DNA from: SAR324 cluster bacterium
GTDB lineage: Bacteria > SAR324 > NAC60-12
Reading direction: 5' to 3'
Assembly: GCA_015231825.1 (NCBI GenBank)
Contig: JADGAV010000002.1
Coordinates: 247,030-311,029 of the forward strand
Length of the DNA stretch: 64,000 nucleotides
Shown: positions 36,007 through 46,076 of the stretch, piece by piece
Layout of the letters: every line of letters starts with the position of its first letter
Position numbering within the stretch: position 1 is the stretch's first letter
Made by a program: the position numbers and the translations under genes
The notes under the pieces: model-generated
The model's database searches: none
Told to the model about the DNA's origin: nothing
The model's input: only the letters and a program-made list of their open reading frames with translations

Positions 36007-37911
36007 TTACTTTTGATCAATAAAGATCCGGCACCAGAGTTCGATGCATATCAGAGAAAAAATCGGGTAAGTCCCATCAATTTTTCCAGCCCGATCCATT
36101 TGAACCAGGCGATTTATTCCTTTCGGAGAAAAAAGTCCTCTTTGTTTTAGAGAAGACTCCGACAAAACATCTTCGACCAGCGGCCGAAGCTCATGCCGTA
36201 ACCAGCGGCGAAGCGGTACACCGAATCCGGTTTTGGGACGATAGATCACATCCCGGGGCAAATAAGGCTCCATCGCTTTTTTGAAAATCCACTTTCCTTC
36301 TTTTCCCCGTTGTTTGAATCCAACCGGCAAACGCGCAGCCAGGCTGATCAAATCAGGGTCCAGAAGAGGCACGCGCACTTCAATGCCGGCTTCCATGCCC
36401 ATTTTGTCCGTATAATTGAGGTTATGATCGGCTAAAAAGTGCTTGCCTTCCAGAAAAAGCATGCGATTCAATGCTGGGACATTATCGGGAAGTTTTGCCA
36501 GAGAAGCAAGCAGCGGTTCAGAAAAAGCAGCGGAAGCGAGTGACTCTTTCATGTGCCGACTGTACAAGCTTTGCTGAGTCTCTGCATCGACCCAATGGAA
36601 ATACCCGGCAATGCGCTGGTCTTCTTCCAGTCCGGCATAGCGGAATGCTTTGGAAAGCCTTCGGCCCCACACGGCAGATGCAGGCAGTCCCGCTGCATAT
36701 TTCGCTATCTTCTGCCGGATCGACCCGGGAAGCCACTGCCAGTATTTTTCCTGGCTCAACGCATAGTGACGACGGTATCCTGTAAAGATATCGTCTCCTC
36801 CGGCTCCGGAAAGTAAAACGGTTATCCCCTGTTCCCGCGCCAATCGACTGATAAAAAGCGCATTGAGAGGAGCAGGGTCGGCTTGAGGTTCATCCAGGTG
36901 ATATATCATCCTTTCCAGCTGATCTGCCATTTCGGTACCGACTTCGACGGTGTGCAGATTCACTCCCAGATGTTTGGCCACCCGCTGTGCATACGGTAAA
37001 TCATCCGCCATCCCTTCCTGCTGGAAAGAAGCATCCTTGAATCCTATTGTGAAGCATTGAAGCTGGCTTCCTTTTACGAATTCTTTGGCAAATGCAACCA
37101 CAGAACTGGAATCCAGTCCTCCGGAAAGAAAGGCACCGACAGGGACATCCGCCACCATTTGCCGTTGAACCGCCTGTTTTAAATGTGCCTGAACCTGTTC
37201 AATCGCTTTTTGTTCGGAGAGAGTCTCAATTTCCTGGTTGTAAGGCAGCTCGTAATATTGCCAATGCTCTCTGATTTTTCCGTGGCAGATGATCATTGCA
37301 TGGCCGGGTTCCAACTTTTTGACTGATTGAAGCATCGTCCGGGGAGCAGGACACCAGAGGTAAGTCAGATAATGATGAATGGCTTGCAGATCAAGGCTTT
37401 TTTCCAGACGAAAATCCTGAACGATGGCCTTCAATTCACTGGCAAACAGGAAGCCGTCGTTGTTTTCTGCATAATACAGCGGTTTGACCCCAATCCCGTC
37501 TCTGGCAAGAAAAAGCACATCGGCGCGCGAGTCCCAAAGGGCAAATGTGAACATGCCGTTCAAAAAAGAAAGCATCTCTTTACCGTGCTTTAGATACAGA
37601 TTCAGCAGAACCTCTGTATCAGAACGGCTTTTGAATTGGAACCCTTGTTGAATCAGTTCTTCTCTCAATTCACGGTAATTGAAAATTTCTCCGTTGAACA
37701 CGATTGAAACAGTTTTTGAATGATCCCACATGGGTTGATGTCCATCCGGAGACAAATCAATAATGGACAATCGACGATGAGCCAATCCAATAGCTTTTTC
37801 CCCGGAAAAATAAGTCCCCTGATCATCAGGACCCCGGTGGGCGATGACCTCATTCATTTTAGTCAGGAGGGAGGGGTCAAAATTTCCAGAAAATCCTGCA
37901 ATTCCGCACAT
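36007..37911 (-). CDS. asnB: Asparagine synthase (glutamine-hydrolysing)
   Basis: 634 aa. The class II glutaminase domain starts at the catalytic Cys2 (MCGIAGFSG) with HRGPDDQG, HRRLSIIDLS and NGEIFNY; the synthetase domain has the PPi loop GAFLSGGLDSSSVVA and a second ATP-site motif LSGAGGDDIFTGY. Makes Asn from Asp and Gln with ATP. In polysaccharide clusters such AsnB homologues may amidate a sugar carboxylate (WbpS-type) rather than free aspartate. Its start codon is separated by one base from the glycosyltransferase stop, so the two are tightly coupled. Confidence 0.92.
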   Translation of the reverse strand: MCGIAGFSGNFDPSLLTKMNEVIAHRGPDDQGTYFSGEKAIGLAHRRLSIIDLSPDGHQPMWDHSKTVSIVFNGEIFNYRELREELIQQGFQFKSRSDTEVLLNLYLKHGKEMLSFLNGMFTFALWDSRADVLFLARDGIGVKPLYYAENNDGFLFASELKAIVQDFRLEKSLDLQAIHHYLTYLWCPAPRTMLQSVKKLEPGHAMIICHGKIREHWQYYELPYNQEIETLSEQKAIEQVQAHLKQAVQRQMVADVPVGAFLSGGLDSSSVVAFAKEFVKGSQLQCFTIGFKDASFQQEGMADDLPYAQRVAKHLGVNLHTVEVGTEMADQLERMIYHLDEPQADPAPLNALFISRLAREQGITVLLSGAGGDDIFTGYRRHYALSQEKYWQWLPGSIRQKIAKYAAGLPASAVWGRRLSKAFRYAGLEEDQRIAGYFHWVDAETQQSLYSRHMKESLASAAFSEPLLASLAKLPDNVPALNRMLFLEGKHFLADHNLNYTDKMGMEAGIEVRVPLLDPDLISLAARLPVGFKQRGKEGKWIFKKAMEPYLPRDVIYRPKTGFGVPLRRWLRHELRPLVEDVLSESSLKQRGLFSPKGINRLVQMDRAGKIDGTYPIFSLICIELWCRIFIDQK

Positions 37912-37912
37912 A

Positions 37913-39067
37913 TTACTTTACTGCCAGTTGAAGAAGGGCATGCCAGGTTTTTTCAGCACTTTCCTGCCAGTGAAATTTGTCCGCCTGTTTGACTGATTTT
38001 TGTGAAAGCGCTGCACCGAGGGAAGGTTTATCCAGGTACTTTAGAAGCAGTTCCGTTAATTGCTGAGGCGTATAAGGGTCAAAATATTCGACAGCATTGG
38101 TCCCGAATTCGGGCATTGGAGGATAATTTGATAAAAAAACCGGGCGCCCGGAGGCCAATTTTTCCAGAACAATATTTGGACAGTTTTCGCAGGAAGAAGC
38201 AAAGATATTGATTTTTGCATGTTGATAATAATTTGGCAACTCCTGGTAGGGGACTGCTCCCACGAGCAGGATTTCAGATTCCAGGCGCAGAGAGTGTATT
38301 AAATTTTTTAACTTTTTTTCGTAAGGAGGAAAGCTCGGCCCGAGCAATACGAGCTTTTCCCGTGTGGACCGTTTCAGACGCAGCATATGCCAGGCTTTCA
38401 CAACTTCCAGCTGGGCTTTGTAAACATCCAGAATCGAGACATACAAAACATAGTCAGACGGCATTTCCGGCGGAAATGGACGTTCTTTCCGAACTTTGAA
38501 ATGTTCACTCAAACCATGCGGAATCACGGGTGAACTTCCTTTTCGCTGGGGAAGGTAATGATCGATCACAGTTTTGGCATGGTGAGAAATAAAGATCACC
38601 ATGTCTGCATTTTGAAATGAGCGTTCCTGCAAAAATTTTAGGAGCCACAGTCGAAAACGCATATATCCAAAAGGGTAGCGTTTTCGTTCTTCAGGAGCAA
38701 AAGGCAGCATATTTTGAAACATTGTGACCGTTTTACAGTTTTTTGGAGGAACAGTACTGATCACGCCGCCGGGACAAAACAGGACATCGATTTCCCATTG
38801 GCGCAGAAGTCCCGGCAAAAATAATTTTTCCCAAATTGCCCGAAAAAAAGGATTGCTTTCCACTCGGGGAATGCTGTGCTTTCTGATATTGGAAGATAAT
38901 TTCGGAAGCGGAAACGAATCGGGTACCAGCAAGGTGACGTCAACAGGGAGCTTTTCCGGGATAAATTTCAACAGATTCAGCAGATAGGTCTGTCCACCGC
39001 CCTGACGAGCTGAAATTCCATTGATCAGGATCCGAGTGCGTTCAGAAGCATTTTTACTCCTTTCCAT
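37913..39067 (-). CDS. GT4-family glycosyltransferase
   Basis: 384 aa. Starts RILINGISARQGGGQTYLLNLL, the glycine-rich acceptor loop of GT4; C-terminal donor half with YVLYVSILDVYKAQ, LVLLGPSF and INIFASSCENCPNIVLEKLASGRPVF, which contains the conserved Glu-rich donor site in the form CENCPNIVLE. It probably transfers a sugar during surface-glycan assembly. First gene of a minus-strand group with asnB and a bi-domain oxidoreductase. Confidence 0.85.
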   Translation of the reverse strand: MERSKNASERTRILINGISARQGGGQTYLLNLLKFIPEKLPVDVTLLVPDSFPLPKLSSNIRKHSIPRVESNPFFRAIWEKLFLPGLLRQWEIDVLFCPGGVISTVPPKNCKTVTMFQNMLPFAPEERKRYPFGYMRFRLWLLKFLQERSFQNADMVIFISHHAKTVIDHYLPQRKGSSPVIPHGLSEHFKVRKERPFPPEMPSDYVLYVSILDVYKAQLEVVKAWHMLRLKRSTREKLVLLGPSFPPYEKKLKNLIHSLRLESEILLVGAVPYQELPNYYQHAKINIFASSCENCPNIVLEKLASGRPVFLSNYPPMPEFGTNAVEYFDPYTPQQLTELLLKYLDKPSLGAALSQKSVKQADKFHWQESAEKTWHALLQLAVK

Positions 39068-39412
39068 CCACCTCCGGAAATAAAATCTTCATTTCTTTTT
39101 TGAACGGAAACAGGAGATCGCGCGCCAGGTTCGTCATTGAGAAGTATTTAATGGGAAACTCAAATTCCTTGTTCGGTGTTGAGCATATCAACTGTGGGTA
39201 TAGTTTCAATCTCATTCTTCCCGCAGATTCTCAATACAGATAGAAATTTCTTTTCTTTGACTGAACTGCTGGGCCATGGCACAATACTTCTAAATCGAGC
39301 TCATTGGGATCTGAAAGAAGATCCTCACGCTCATTCCGGCAAATGAATCGAAAAAACCAATCAACACAATGATGTGCTTTTCAAAAATCTGAAAAAAGAA
39401 AGGAACAATTCT
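39068..39412. other. Divergent intergenic region
   Basis: 345 bp between the glycosyltransferase and the second CoA-transferase, which are divergently transcribed. It must hold both promoters; no clear -35/-10 pair or operator is convincing. Confidence 0.4.
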
Positions 39413-40615
39413 ATGAGTGGTCCTCTTGCAGGTCTCCGGGTGATTGATCTGACCAACATAATTTTAGGCCCCTATACCACTCAAATCATGGGGGACATGG
39501 GGGCCGATATTATCAAGCTCGAAGCCCCTGGCGGAGATGCGATGCGGCAGGTGGGGCCGGCGCGCAATAAAAACATGGCCAGTATTTTTCTGAACTTGAA
39601 TCGCAATAAACGCAGCCTGGTCCTTGATCTTTCGCAAAGCTCAGGACTTAAGTCCTTCAAAAAATTGGTTGAAAGTGCTGACCTCGTCATCCATAACCTG
39701 AGAGCAAAACCGGTTGCAAAGCTCGGGATCGCCTATCAAGATCTCTATCCGCTCAATCCCGCTTTGATTTATTGCTCTACGATTGGCTATCGACACGATG
39801 GTCCCTATGGAGACAAAGCCGCCTATGATGATCTGATACAGGGGATTTCAGGAATGGCCAGTCTGATCGGTCTATACCAGCAGGGTGCGCCCAAATACGT
39901 TCCCACAGCAATGGTGGATAAAACCGCTGGGTTGGCGGCACTCAATGCGGTATTGATGGCGTTGTTTCACCGTGAGCGAACGGGGGAAGGGCAGGAAGTG
40001 GAAGTGAATATGTTTGAAGTGATGACTTCCTATCTGATGGTGGAAAACCTTTGGGGATACAGCTTTGATCCTCCTCTTGGCGATGCCGGCTATAAAAGAA
40101 TGATTTCCCCCAATCGGAAACCCTATGCCACGAAAGATGGTTATGTTTGCGTTCTACCCTATACGGACCGTCACTGGCAGCGTTTTTTTGAGATTGCCGG
40201 ACGTTCCGATTTGGCGCAGGATCAACGGTTTGGCACGCTCACACAGCGAACCGTCAATACCAATGCATTGTATCAGCTTCTTGACGAAATTTTACCTGAG
40301 CGAAGCACTGCGGAGTGGCTGGATTCTTTTGAAAAAGCAGACATTCCCTGCGCCCCGGTGAATACTCTGGAAGACCTCTTCAACGACCCCCATCTCAGAG
40401 CGTTTCAATTTTTTTCTCTCGTCGATCACCCCACTGAGGGAAGGATCCGCCAAGTCGGCATACCATCCGTGTTTTCTAAAACACCGGGCGATGAATCCCG
40501 GATTCCGGCGCCAAGGCTGGGCGAACATAGTGTTGAAGTGCTCAAAGAAACAGGGATTCCCGAACAGGACATTCAGGCAATGATTGCAGACGGTGTTATA
40601 TTCGATGGCCGATGA
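39413..40615 (+). CDS. CaiB/BaiF CoA-transferase family protein (second copy)
   Basis: 400 aa from ATG at 39413, preceded by AAAGGAACAATT; the in-frame ATG at 39374 is less likely. Class III CoA-transferase features: GPLAGLRVIDLTNIILGP, GADIIKLEAPGGD, NRNKRSLVLDL and catalytic Asp169 (TAMVDKTAG). A stand-alone gene without a pathway partner, so the substrate cannot be deduced. It shares overall architecture with the gene at 5410-6594 but is clearly a separate subfamily member. Confidence 0.88.
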   Translation: MSGPLAGLRVIDLTNIILGPYTTQIMGDMGADIIKLEAPGGDAMRQVGPARNKNMASIFLNLNRNKRSLVLDLSQSSGLKSFKKLVESADLVIHNLRAKPVAKLGIAYQDLYPLNPALIYCSTIGYRHDGPYGDKAAYDDLIQGISGMASLIGLYQQGAPKYVPTAMVDKTAGLAALNAVLMALFHRERTGEGQEVEVNMFEVMTSYLMVENLWGYSFDPPLGDAGYKRMISPNRKPYATKDGYVCVLPYTDRHWQRFFEIAGRSDLAQDQRFGTLTQRTVNTNALYQLLDEILPERSTAEWLDSFEKADIPCAPVNTLEDLFNDPHLRAFQFFSLVDHPTEGRIRQVGIPSVFSKTPGDESRIPAPRLGEHSVEVLKETGIPEQDIQAMIADGVIFDGR

Positions 40616-41017
40616 TGTTTCATTTGCCTCAAAGTCCAGTTAGACATGGTGCCTTTGGCAGATCAGCTGCCGTTCGATTGTTGACCTTGCTTTTGGGTCT
40701 TTGATTTTTTCAGAATTTTCAATGGGATACATTATAAACTTATTGAAACGACTCTCCAGGAATTAAAAATCACTCTTTTAAAGTTGAGTATTGGATAGAA
40801 TTGCGCAATATTGTGCCCCAGGCGGGACCAGTTCACCAAAAAACAGGGAAACAGCGAAAAATATTTTTCCTTCGAACTTTAACCGCTAATGAAAGAAATC
40901 TGCGGGCTGTGCCAAAGACGTGGTTTCATCTGGCGATAGGGGTTGAATTCAGAACGATTTGCAATTGGATCCGGTTGAACAAGGCAAAATTTTTTTGATG
41001 ATCAAAGAGAATTTTTA
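40616..41017. other. Gene-free region
   Basis: 402 bp. GGCAG/CTGCC around 40656-40670 forms a weak hairpin but no U-tract follows. A 65-codon plus-strand frame at 40801-40998 lacks a ribosome site and homology. Confidence 0.4.
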
Positions 41018-41452
41018 ATGATGAGTGAAAGCAATTTGAGGAAAAACGAAAAAAAAACGTTTGCAGGTCAGTCTGGAAGTTTAAAAATTCTGGTGATGGA
41101 TGATGAAATTGATATTACGAATTTTTTATCCTCGTTTCTTGAGGGTGAAGCTCATTCTGTCAAAACGGTGGGGAATGGTAATGATGGTTTGATGATGTGT
41201 GCAAAACATCCTTTTGATCTTGCCATTGTAGATCTCATCATGCCCGACAAAGAAGGTTTGTTGACGATATTTGAAATGCATGAGAAGTTTCCGCAAATCA
41301 AGATTATCGCCATGTCGGGAAAAATGCCCCTGCTCGGCTTTGATTATCTGCAAACGGCGCTGCAATTTGGTGCTGATGCGTGCCTAATAAAGCCGTTTGC
41401 GACGGATGAATTACTAGACACAATTACAAATGTATTTGCACCATCAGCATGA
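41018..41452 (+). CDS. Single-domain response regulator
   Basis: 144 aa. One receiver domain after a 22-residue charged start: acid pair D28-D29 (LVMDDE), phospho-acceptor D72 (LAIVDLIMPDKEG) and LIKPF near the end. No output domain, so it either serves as a phosphate shuttle or acts by protein contact, as CheY and Spo0F do. It precedes a class III cyclase by 509 bp and may be one of the recipients of the orphan hybrid kinase in the window; this is inference. Confidence 0.87.
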   Translation: MMSESNLRKNEKKTFAGQSGSLKILVMDDEIDITNFLSSFLEGEAHSVKTVGNGNDGLMMCAKHPFDLAIVDLIMPDKEGLLTIFEMHEKFPQIKIIAMSGKMPLLGFDYLQTALQFGADACLIKPFATDELLDTITNVFAPSA

Positions 41453-41961
41453 CGACCTGGAACTATCCTTCACTTGATATGCCAGCCTCGGTATACTTTT
41501 GATTGCCTGTCCTGGTTTTCAACTGTTCGGCAGTTACGCCTCATTTCTCGAGTTCCCCACTCCCAGCCCAAATAAAAAGAATCAAACTGTTGCGGAAGAA
41601 ATGGATATATCCCCTTTTTCAGGTTTTTAAAATCGATTCCTGAAATCAAGGTGTAAGCCTTTTATTTCAAGTTGCAGAGCCTCGATTTTTTTTCTCTTCG
41701 CCAGATCTGCTTGAATCGGTGGGAAGTTCCTGTTTACGGCGTTACGGACGGATGGTTTTTTCATCGATCACCCCGAATTTCGAACCTAAAACTGGGAAGG
41801 GGCGTCACTTGTTACTTTTCCAGTTCTATGGAATCGGGTCCCGATTCAATATTCAATTGAAATCAAAATCCTGTTTCGGTACTATGGCCCATTCTGCCCA
41901 GTATCCAAATCTGCTGTTTATTTTATTGGAAATCTCACCTCACTTGGAATCCATTTAAAAA
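41453..41961. other. Gene-free region upstream of the cyclase
   Basis: 509 bp. Frames at 41672-41860 and 41719-41958 overlap each other in different registers and show no domain. No terminator or operator is obvious. Confidence 0.4.
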
Positions 41962-43911
41962 ATGGTGAAGTTCGATCAATTTCCTAAATTTCCCTCCGAC
42001 TCATTCAAAAGTCAACGTGAGGAAAATGAGTATCTATACAATTTGCTGGACTTCACTTTGCATCTGGACGCGATTGAGGACGAAAATCCGCATTTGATCG
42101 AATTTGTTGAAAATCTCCTTGAGTTGGTGGCTCCCTTGTTGGAAGTCGATGAAATTGCATTGATTTTAAAAGACCACTATTTAAATTCCTGGATGCCCCT
42201 TATCTCGATTCCTCGAGGAGAAACCATCCACAATTCACTGGACTTTAAAACTATTCTGCAAGTTGCAGAATCGGTTTTTGAATCTCAGGAATCCGCTGTA
42301 TTCCCCCTCCAGTCCATCAATGGTGGTCTGTTAGCCTATCCTTTGGTTTTTAAGAACCAATCGATCGGAGTTTTATTTTTGTTTGAGTACCATGCGGAAA
42401 ACGATCAGGGTGAGGAACGCTCTGGGGAAGCGGCGCTCCCTGAATTATTCTGCTCTTCATCTGATCGATACTCAAAAATGATGAAGATGCTCTGGTACAT
42501 TAATGAATTGGAGAATGATGCCATCCGAGACCGCCTTGAGTTGTGGGAAACTCAATCGATTCTGGGAAAATACATTTCCTCTCAGGTCATGGAAAAAATC
42601 ATCCAGTCCCCAGTGCCGATTGATTTTGAGGGGCAGGAAGTGGAGGTGAGTATTTTGTTTGCAGATCTCTGTGATTTCACAAGGATTGCCGAGAGTCTTC
42701 CTTCCAAACAAGTGGTTGGCCTGCTCAATACGATATGGTCGACACTGGTTGAGATTGCCTTTAAGTATCAAGGCACTGTTGATAAATTTATGGGGGATTG
42801 CATCATGGTGGTCTACAATTCACCCATGCCTCAAAAAGACCACTATTTTTGTGCCTGTGCAACAGCATTGGAATTCCAGGAAGGAATCCGTCGAATAAAA
42901 CAGGATCCTCAATGGGCTTCGTTTGACCTGGCGCTTTCCATTGGTATCAATACCGGACCAGCAACCTGCGGGAATATCGGTTCCAAGGACAGGTTGGAGT
43001 ATACCGTCATTGGGGATTCTGTCAATCTTGCCGCCAGATTGGAAGAGTCTGCATCTCCGGGTGAAATACTAATCAGCGCCAATGTTTTTGAAAAAATAGA
43101 AGGTGGTTTCTGGACTCGAAAAAAGGAACTGCGGCAATTCAAAGGAAAGTCTGAACTGGTTCAAACGTACCAGTTGGAGGGGCATTATACACAGTCAGAT
43201 CTGGAAACGGAATTTCTCAATCACCCACCATCTTTCCAGAAAAACGTTCTGACGAATATTGCATTTTCTAATTCGCTGCTTTGTGCAAAAACACTTTGCC
43301 GGTTTTTGCCAAAATGCAACAAAGAGGTCGCACTGCAAATATTTGCATTGTTCGAAAAGTACTTCAGTGTTGAAGTCTTACCGGAACTCACACTCTATCT
43401 GCAGTCGACGGATGACCCTTACCTCGTTTCCAAATGTGTCAAGACCGTCGGCTTTTTGGGAGGCCCTCCATATCTTGAGTACTTGCTTCCTTTTCTTGAA
43501 CACCACGATATTCGTGTTCTCGCAAATACCATCGAGGCGATTGGATTGACGGGATCCAAAGATACGTTTCAGTTGGTTCAACCATTTTTGGCTCATGAAA
43601 ACCATCGAGTTCTGCTTCGAGCCTGTCAGGTTTGCTGGGATGAAAATCGAAATCTGATTTTGGATCAATTCGTCAAATCTTTGCTTTCTCCGAGTACGGT
43701 CAAACAAAGGGCGGTATTGGTGATGCTCAATGAAAGCACATTGAATGAAATCATGTTTTCGTTTTGGCACCGGTATTCAAGTCTTGCAGATGAAAATCGT
43801 CAGAAAATCAGAGCGATCATCATCCATTTCGGTAGCAAAAAACTGCAGCGTTATTTAAATGTTACAGAAGAAAAAATTGCGCATCACCCCAGACAGCAGG
43901 ATTTTCCATGA
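41962..43911 (+). CDS. Class III adenylate/guanylate cyclase with HEAT repeats
   Basis: 649 aa. GAF-like N-terminus (about 25-170), class III cyclase domain (about 225-410), then HEAT-like helical repeats (about 440-620; PYLEYLLPFLEHHDIRVLANTIEAIG). Metal aspartates are D235 (LFADLCDF) and D279 (FMGDCIMVVY). The specificity Lys in VDKFMGD and the YTVIGDSVNLAARLE motif fit an adenylate cyclase. HEAT repeats suggest a protein partner controls or localises it. Its TGA overlaps the start of the PilZ-like gene (ATGA), so both are translated together. The ribosome site is poor. Confidence 0.87.
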   Translation: MVKFDQFPKFPSDSFKSQREENEYLYNLLDFTLHLDAIEDENPHLIEFVENLLELVAPLLEVDEIALILKDHYLNSWMPLISIPRGETIHNSLDFKTILQVAESVFESQESAVFPLQSINGGLLAYPLVFKNQSIGVLFLFEYHAENDQGEERSGEAALPELFCSSSDRYSKMMKMLWYINELENDAIRDRLELWETQSILGKYISSQVMEKIIQSPVPIDFEGQEVEVSILFADLCDFTRIAESLPSKQVVGLLNTIWSTLVEIAFKYQGTVDKFMGDCIMVVYNSPMPQKDHYFCACATALEFQEGIRRIKQDPQWASFDLALSIGINTGPATCGNIGSKDRLEYTVIGDSVNLAARLEESASPGEILISANVFEKIEGGFWTRKKELRQFKGKSELVQTYQLEGHYTQSDLETEFLNHPPSFQKNVLTNIAFSNSLLCAKTLCRFLPKCNKEVALQIFALFEKYFSVEVLPELTLYLQSTDDPYLVSKCVKTVGFLGGPPYLEYLLPFLEHHDIRVLANTIEAIGLTGSKDTFQLVQPFLAHENHRVLLRACQVCWDENRNLILDQFVKSLLSPSTVKQRAVLVMLNESTLNEIMFSFWHRYSSLADENRQKIRAIIIHFGSKKLQRYLNVTEEKIAHHPRQQDFP

Positions 43912-44252
43912 AAAACCAGTCAATGCGACGTCTCTACATGCGTAAAAATTGTCCGATATCAGAAATTTCTCTGATTGGTCCCGAATATTCGGAACAGGTT
44001 CTTGTGCATGAAGTTTCATTGGGAGGTTTCAAACTTGAATTTAGCGATGAGGTTCCAGAATCTTTGATGTCAAATGCCAGAGTGCGCCTGATTTTACCCG
44101 CAGACTATCCTCTGAAATCGGTAATTGCCGGAGGACAGATTGTTTGGATTTCAGGAAATGCATGCGGCGTTAAGTTGATTTATACCAACTGTTCTGTGAT
44201 TGCCTACCAGAAGGTGGTAGACCAATTCCATCAAACTGTTAACGAGGATTGA
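43908..44252 (+). CDS. PilZ-like domain protein
   Basis: 114 aa. RRLYMRKNCPI gives the RxxxR motif and HEVSLGGFKLEF the [D/N]xSxxG motif (with Glu in place of Asp), followed by beta-strands such as VRLILPAD and GGQIVWISGNACGVKLIY. These are the c-di-GMP-binding marks of PilZ. The Asp-to-Glu change leaves binding uncertain. It overlaps the cyclase stop by 4 nt and lies 10 nt before lpxD. It could link the cyclase to c-di-GMP levels. Confidence 0.7.
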   Translation: MKNQSMRRLYMRKNCPISEISLIGPEYSEQVLVHEVSLGGFKLEFSDEVPESLMSNARVRLILPADYPLKSVIAGGQIVWISGNACGVKLIYTNCSVIAYQKVVDQFHQTVNED

Positions 44253-44262
44253 GCCAGGGAGA

Positions 44263-45267
44263 TTGATGATGGAAATTACAGTTGCTGAACTCGCAAAGGT
44301 CCTGAATCTTGAATACAAGGGTGATGGCAGCACGTTGATCAGGCATGCCTGCGGATTGGAAAGCGACCGCCCTTTTGGTATTTCATATATCGAAAACGAA
44401 CGTTTTTACAAGAAAGCAATGGAATCTTCAGTGGAAGTTCTGGTCTGCCGCGAAACAGTTGAATTGCCGGAGAAAACGCTGATTTTTGCTGATTTTCCAG
44501 ACCTGATGATCGTGGAAATCACCCACTTGCTGCATCCGGCAAAAGCATTTCAAAAATCCACTCATTCTTCATCACAGATTGAAAGCGATTCCTTTTTAGG
44601 AAAAGATCTGTTCATTGGTGCGAATGTCGTGATTGGACATCGTACAAAAATTGGATCAGGTACGGTAATAATGGCAGGAACTGTGATTGGTGATGATTGT
44701 GAGCTGGGAGAAAACTGTATGATCCATCCCAATGTGACTGTCCGTGATGATTCAAAAATTGGTGACCGGGTAGTCATTAACTCTGGAACGGTGATTGGAT
44801 CTGAAGGTTTTGGATTTGTCTCTCACGATGGACTGCATCATAAAATTCCTCAAGTTGGATATGTTCAGATTGAGGATGATGTTGAACTTGGAGCGTGCAA
44901 CACCATTGATCGTGGGAGATTTGGTTTGACTCGAATCCGCAGGGGAAGCAAGACCGACAACCTGGTTCATATCGGTCACAATGTCGAAATTGGTGAAGAC
45001 TCACTCATCGTTGGAATGGTTGGATTTGCCGGAAGTACCAAAACCGGACATCATTTGACGATGGGCGGGCAGTCAATGCTTGCAGGACATTTGACTATCG
45101 GCGATCATGTGACAGTCAGCGCCAAATCGTTGTTGGCGAAAAATGTCGGTAATGGGGAGAGATATTCCGGGATTCCAGCACGACTGCACAAAGAGTGGCT
45201 CAATGCGCAGGGCTATCTTTATCGTCTGCAAAGGATATTTGAATTCTTTAAACAATTGAAAAAGTAA
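44263..45267 (+). CDS. lpxD: LpxD, UDP-3-O-acylglucosamine N-acyltransferase
   Basis: 334 aa. Short N-terminal uridine-binding domain, then a left-handed beta-helix of hexapeptide repeats (IGANVVIGHRTKIGSGTVI and many more), and a C-terminal helix. The SEGFGFV motif and catalytic His239 (VHIGHNVEIGED) match E. coli LpxD numbering. It adds the R-3-hydroxyacyl chain from ACP to lipid A precursor. The usual neighbours (fabZ, lpxA, lpxB, bamA) are absent; instead it follows a PilZ-like gene, so it may be an additional copy. Start is ATGATG at 44263 with GGGAG upstream. Confidence 0.92.
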   Translation: MMMEITVAELAKVLNLEYKGDGSTLIRHACGLESDRPFGISYIENERFYKKAMESSVEVLVCRETVELPEKTLIFADFPDLMIVEITHLLHPAKAFQKSTHSSSQIESDSFLGKDLFIGANVVIGHRTKIGSGTVIMAGTVIGDDCELGENCMIHPNVTVRDDSKIGDRVVINSGTVIGSEGFGFVSHDGLHHKIPQVGYVQIEDDVELGACNTIDRGRFGLTRIRRGSKTDNLVHIGHNVEIGEDSLIVGMVGFAGSTKTGHHLTMGGQSMLAGHLTIGDHVTVSAKSLLAKNVGNGERYSGIPARLHKEWLNAQGYLYRLQRIFEFFKQLKK

Positions 45268-45347
45268 AATTGAAATGAAAGAACGAGTCTTTCTTCATTG
45301 TTGATATTCCCTCTCTGTCTTTTTTGTCGGAACCTGTTTCCTGCAAG

Positions 45348-46076
45348 TCAGGCTACGAATTCTTTCTGCTGAACAGGGATTTCTTGATTTTCTGCTAGCC
45401 AGCAATCCAAGAATTTATCGAGCCAGTTCAGTATCTGAGGGTCATATTTGTAGAACCCCTCAATTTGTTCCCCTGGTTGCTGTGCTCCTGGCAGCTTCAA
45501 ACGTTCCGCTCCTTTTTTCATCCAGATTTTCATTCGTTCCAGTTCCAACTCGACATGGAATTGAATCCCATAGATATTCTCTCCATAGGAAAACGCCTGG
45601 TTGCGAAATCTGTCACCCTCGGCAAGTAAAACGGCTCCTTTTGGGATTTCCAAACCTTCCCGGTGCCATTGGTAGGCGTAGATTGATTCAGGAAACAAAT
45701 GCTGTCCTTCCGGAGTGGATTTAAGGCAGTAGTAACCGATTTCTACCAGTTCTTCGGGATGAAGATAGACCTCTGCTCCCAATGTTTTTGCCAGAAGCTG
45801 GGCTCCCAGACAAATTCCCAGGAATGGCTTTTGCGAATCTATGGCACTGGGGATCCAATCCAGTTCTTTTCGAATGCCCTCCAGTTCCTCATCATTCGCG
45901 CTCATCGGTCCGCCGAAAATGACAGTCCCTGCATAATCGTCCATACAGGAAGGAAGAGGGTCGCCTTCCAGGGGGCAGCATCGTTCCAAGCCATATCCAC
46001 GTTCCTGCAGTTTGTCTCCTACTCTTCCAAAAATAGAGGTTTTCTGGTGTACCACCATTAAGAATTTTTCATTCAT
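45348..46076 (-). CDS. Class I glutamine amidotransferase-like protein
   Basis: 242 aa from ATG at 46076; the frame runs upstream to 46127. GATase1 triad: Cys in FLGICLGAQLLAK, His in IYGIQFHVELE, and the following Glu; the oxyanion GGPMS motif is also present. Free-standing members (GMP-synthase-glutaminase-like, YLR126C group) hydrolyse gamma-glutamyl bonds or glutamine for partner enzymes. Substrate and partner are unknown. Convergent with lpxD. Confidence 0.85.
   Translation of the reverse strand: MNEKFLMVVHQKTSIFGRVGDKLQERGYGLERCCPLEGDPLPSCMDDYAGTVIFGGPMSANDEELEGIRKELDWIPSAIDSQKPFLGICLGAQLLAKTLGAEVYLHPEELVEIGYYCLKSTPEGQHLFPESIYAYQWHREGLEIPKGAVLLAEGDRFRNQAFSYGENIYGIQFHVELELERMKIWMKKGAERLKLPGAQQPGEQIEGFYKYDPQILNWLDKFLDCWLAENQEIPVQQKEFVA

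Noticed and set aside
40801-40998. 65-aa plus-strand ORF between the CoA-transferase and receiver genes
   Set aside because: No Shine-Dalgarno, no motif, non-ATG-like context; treated as chance.
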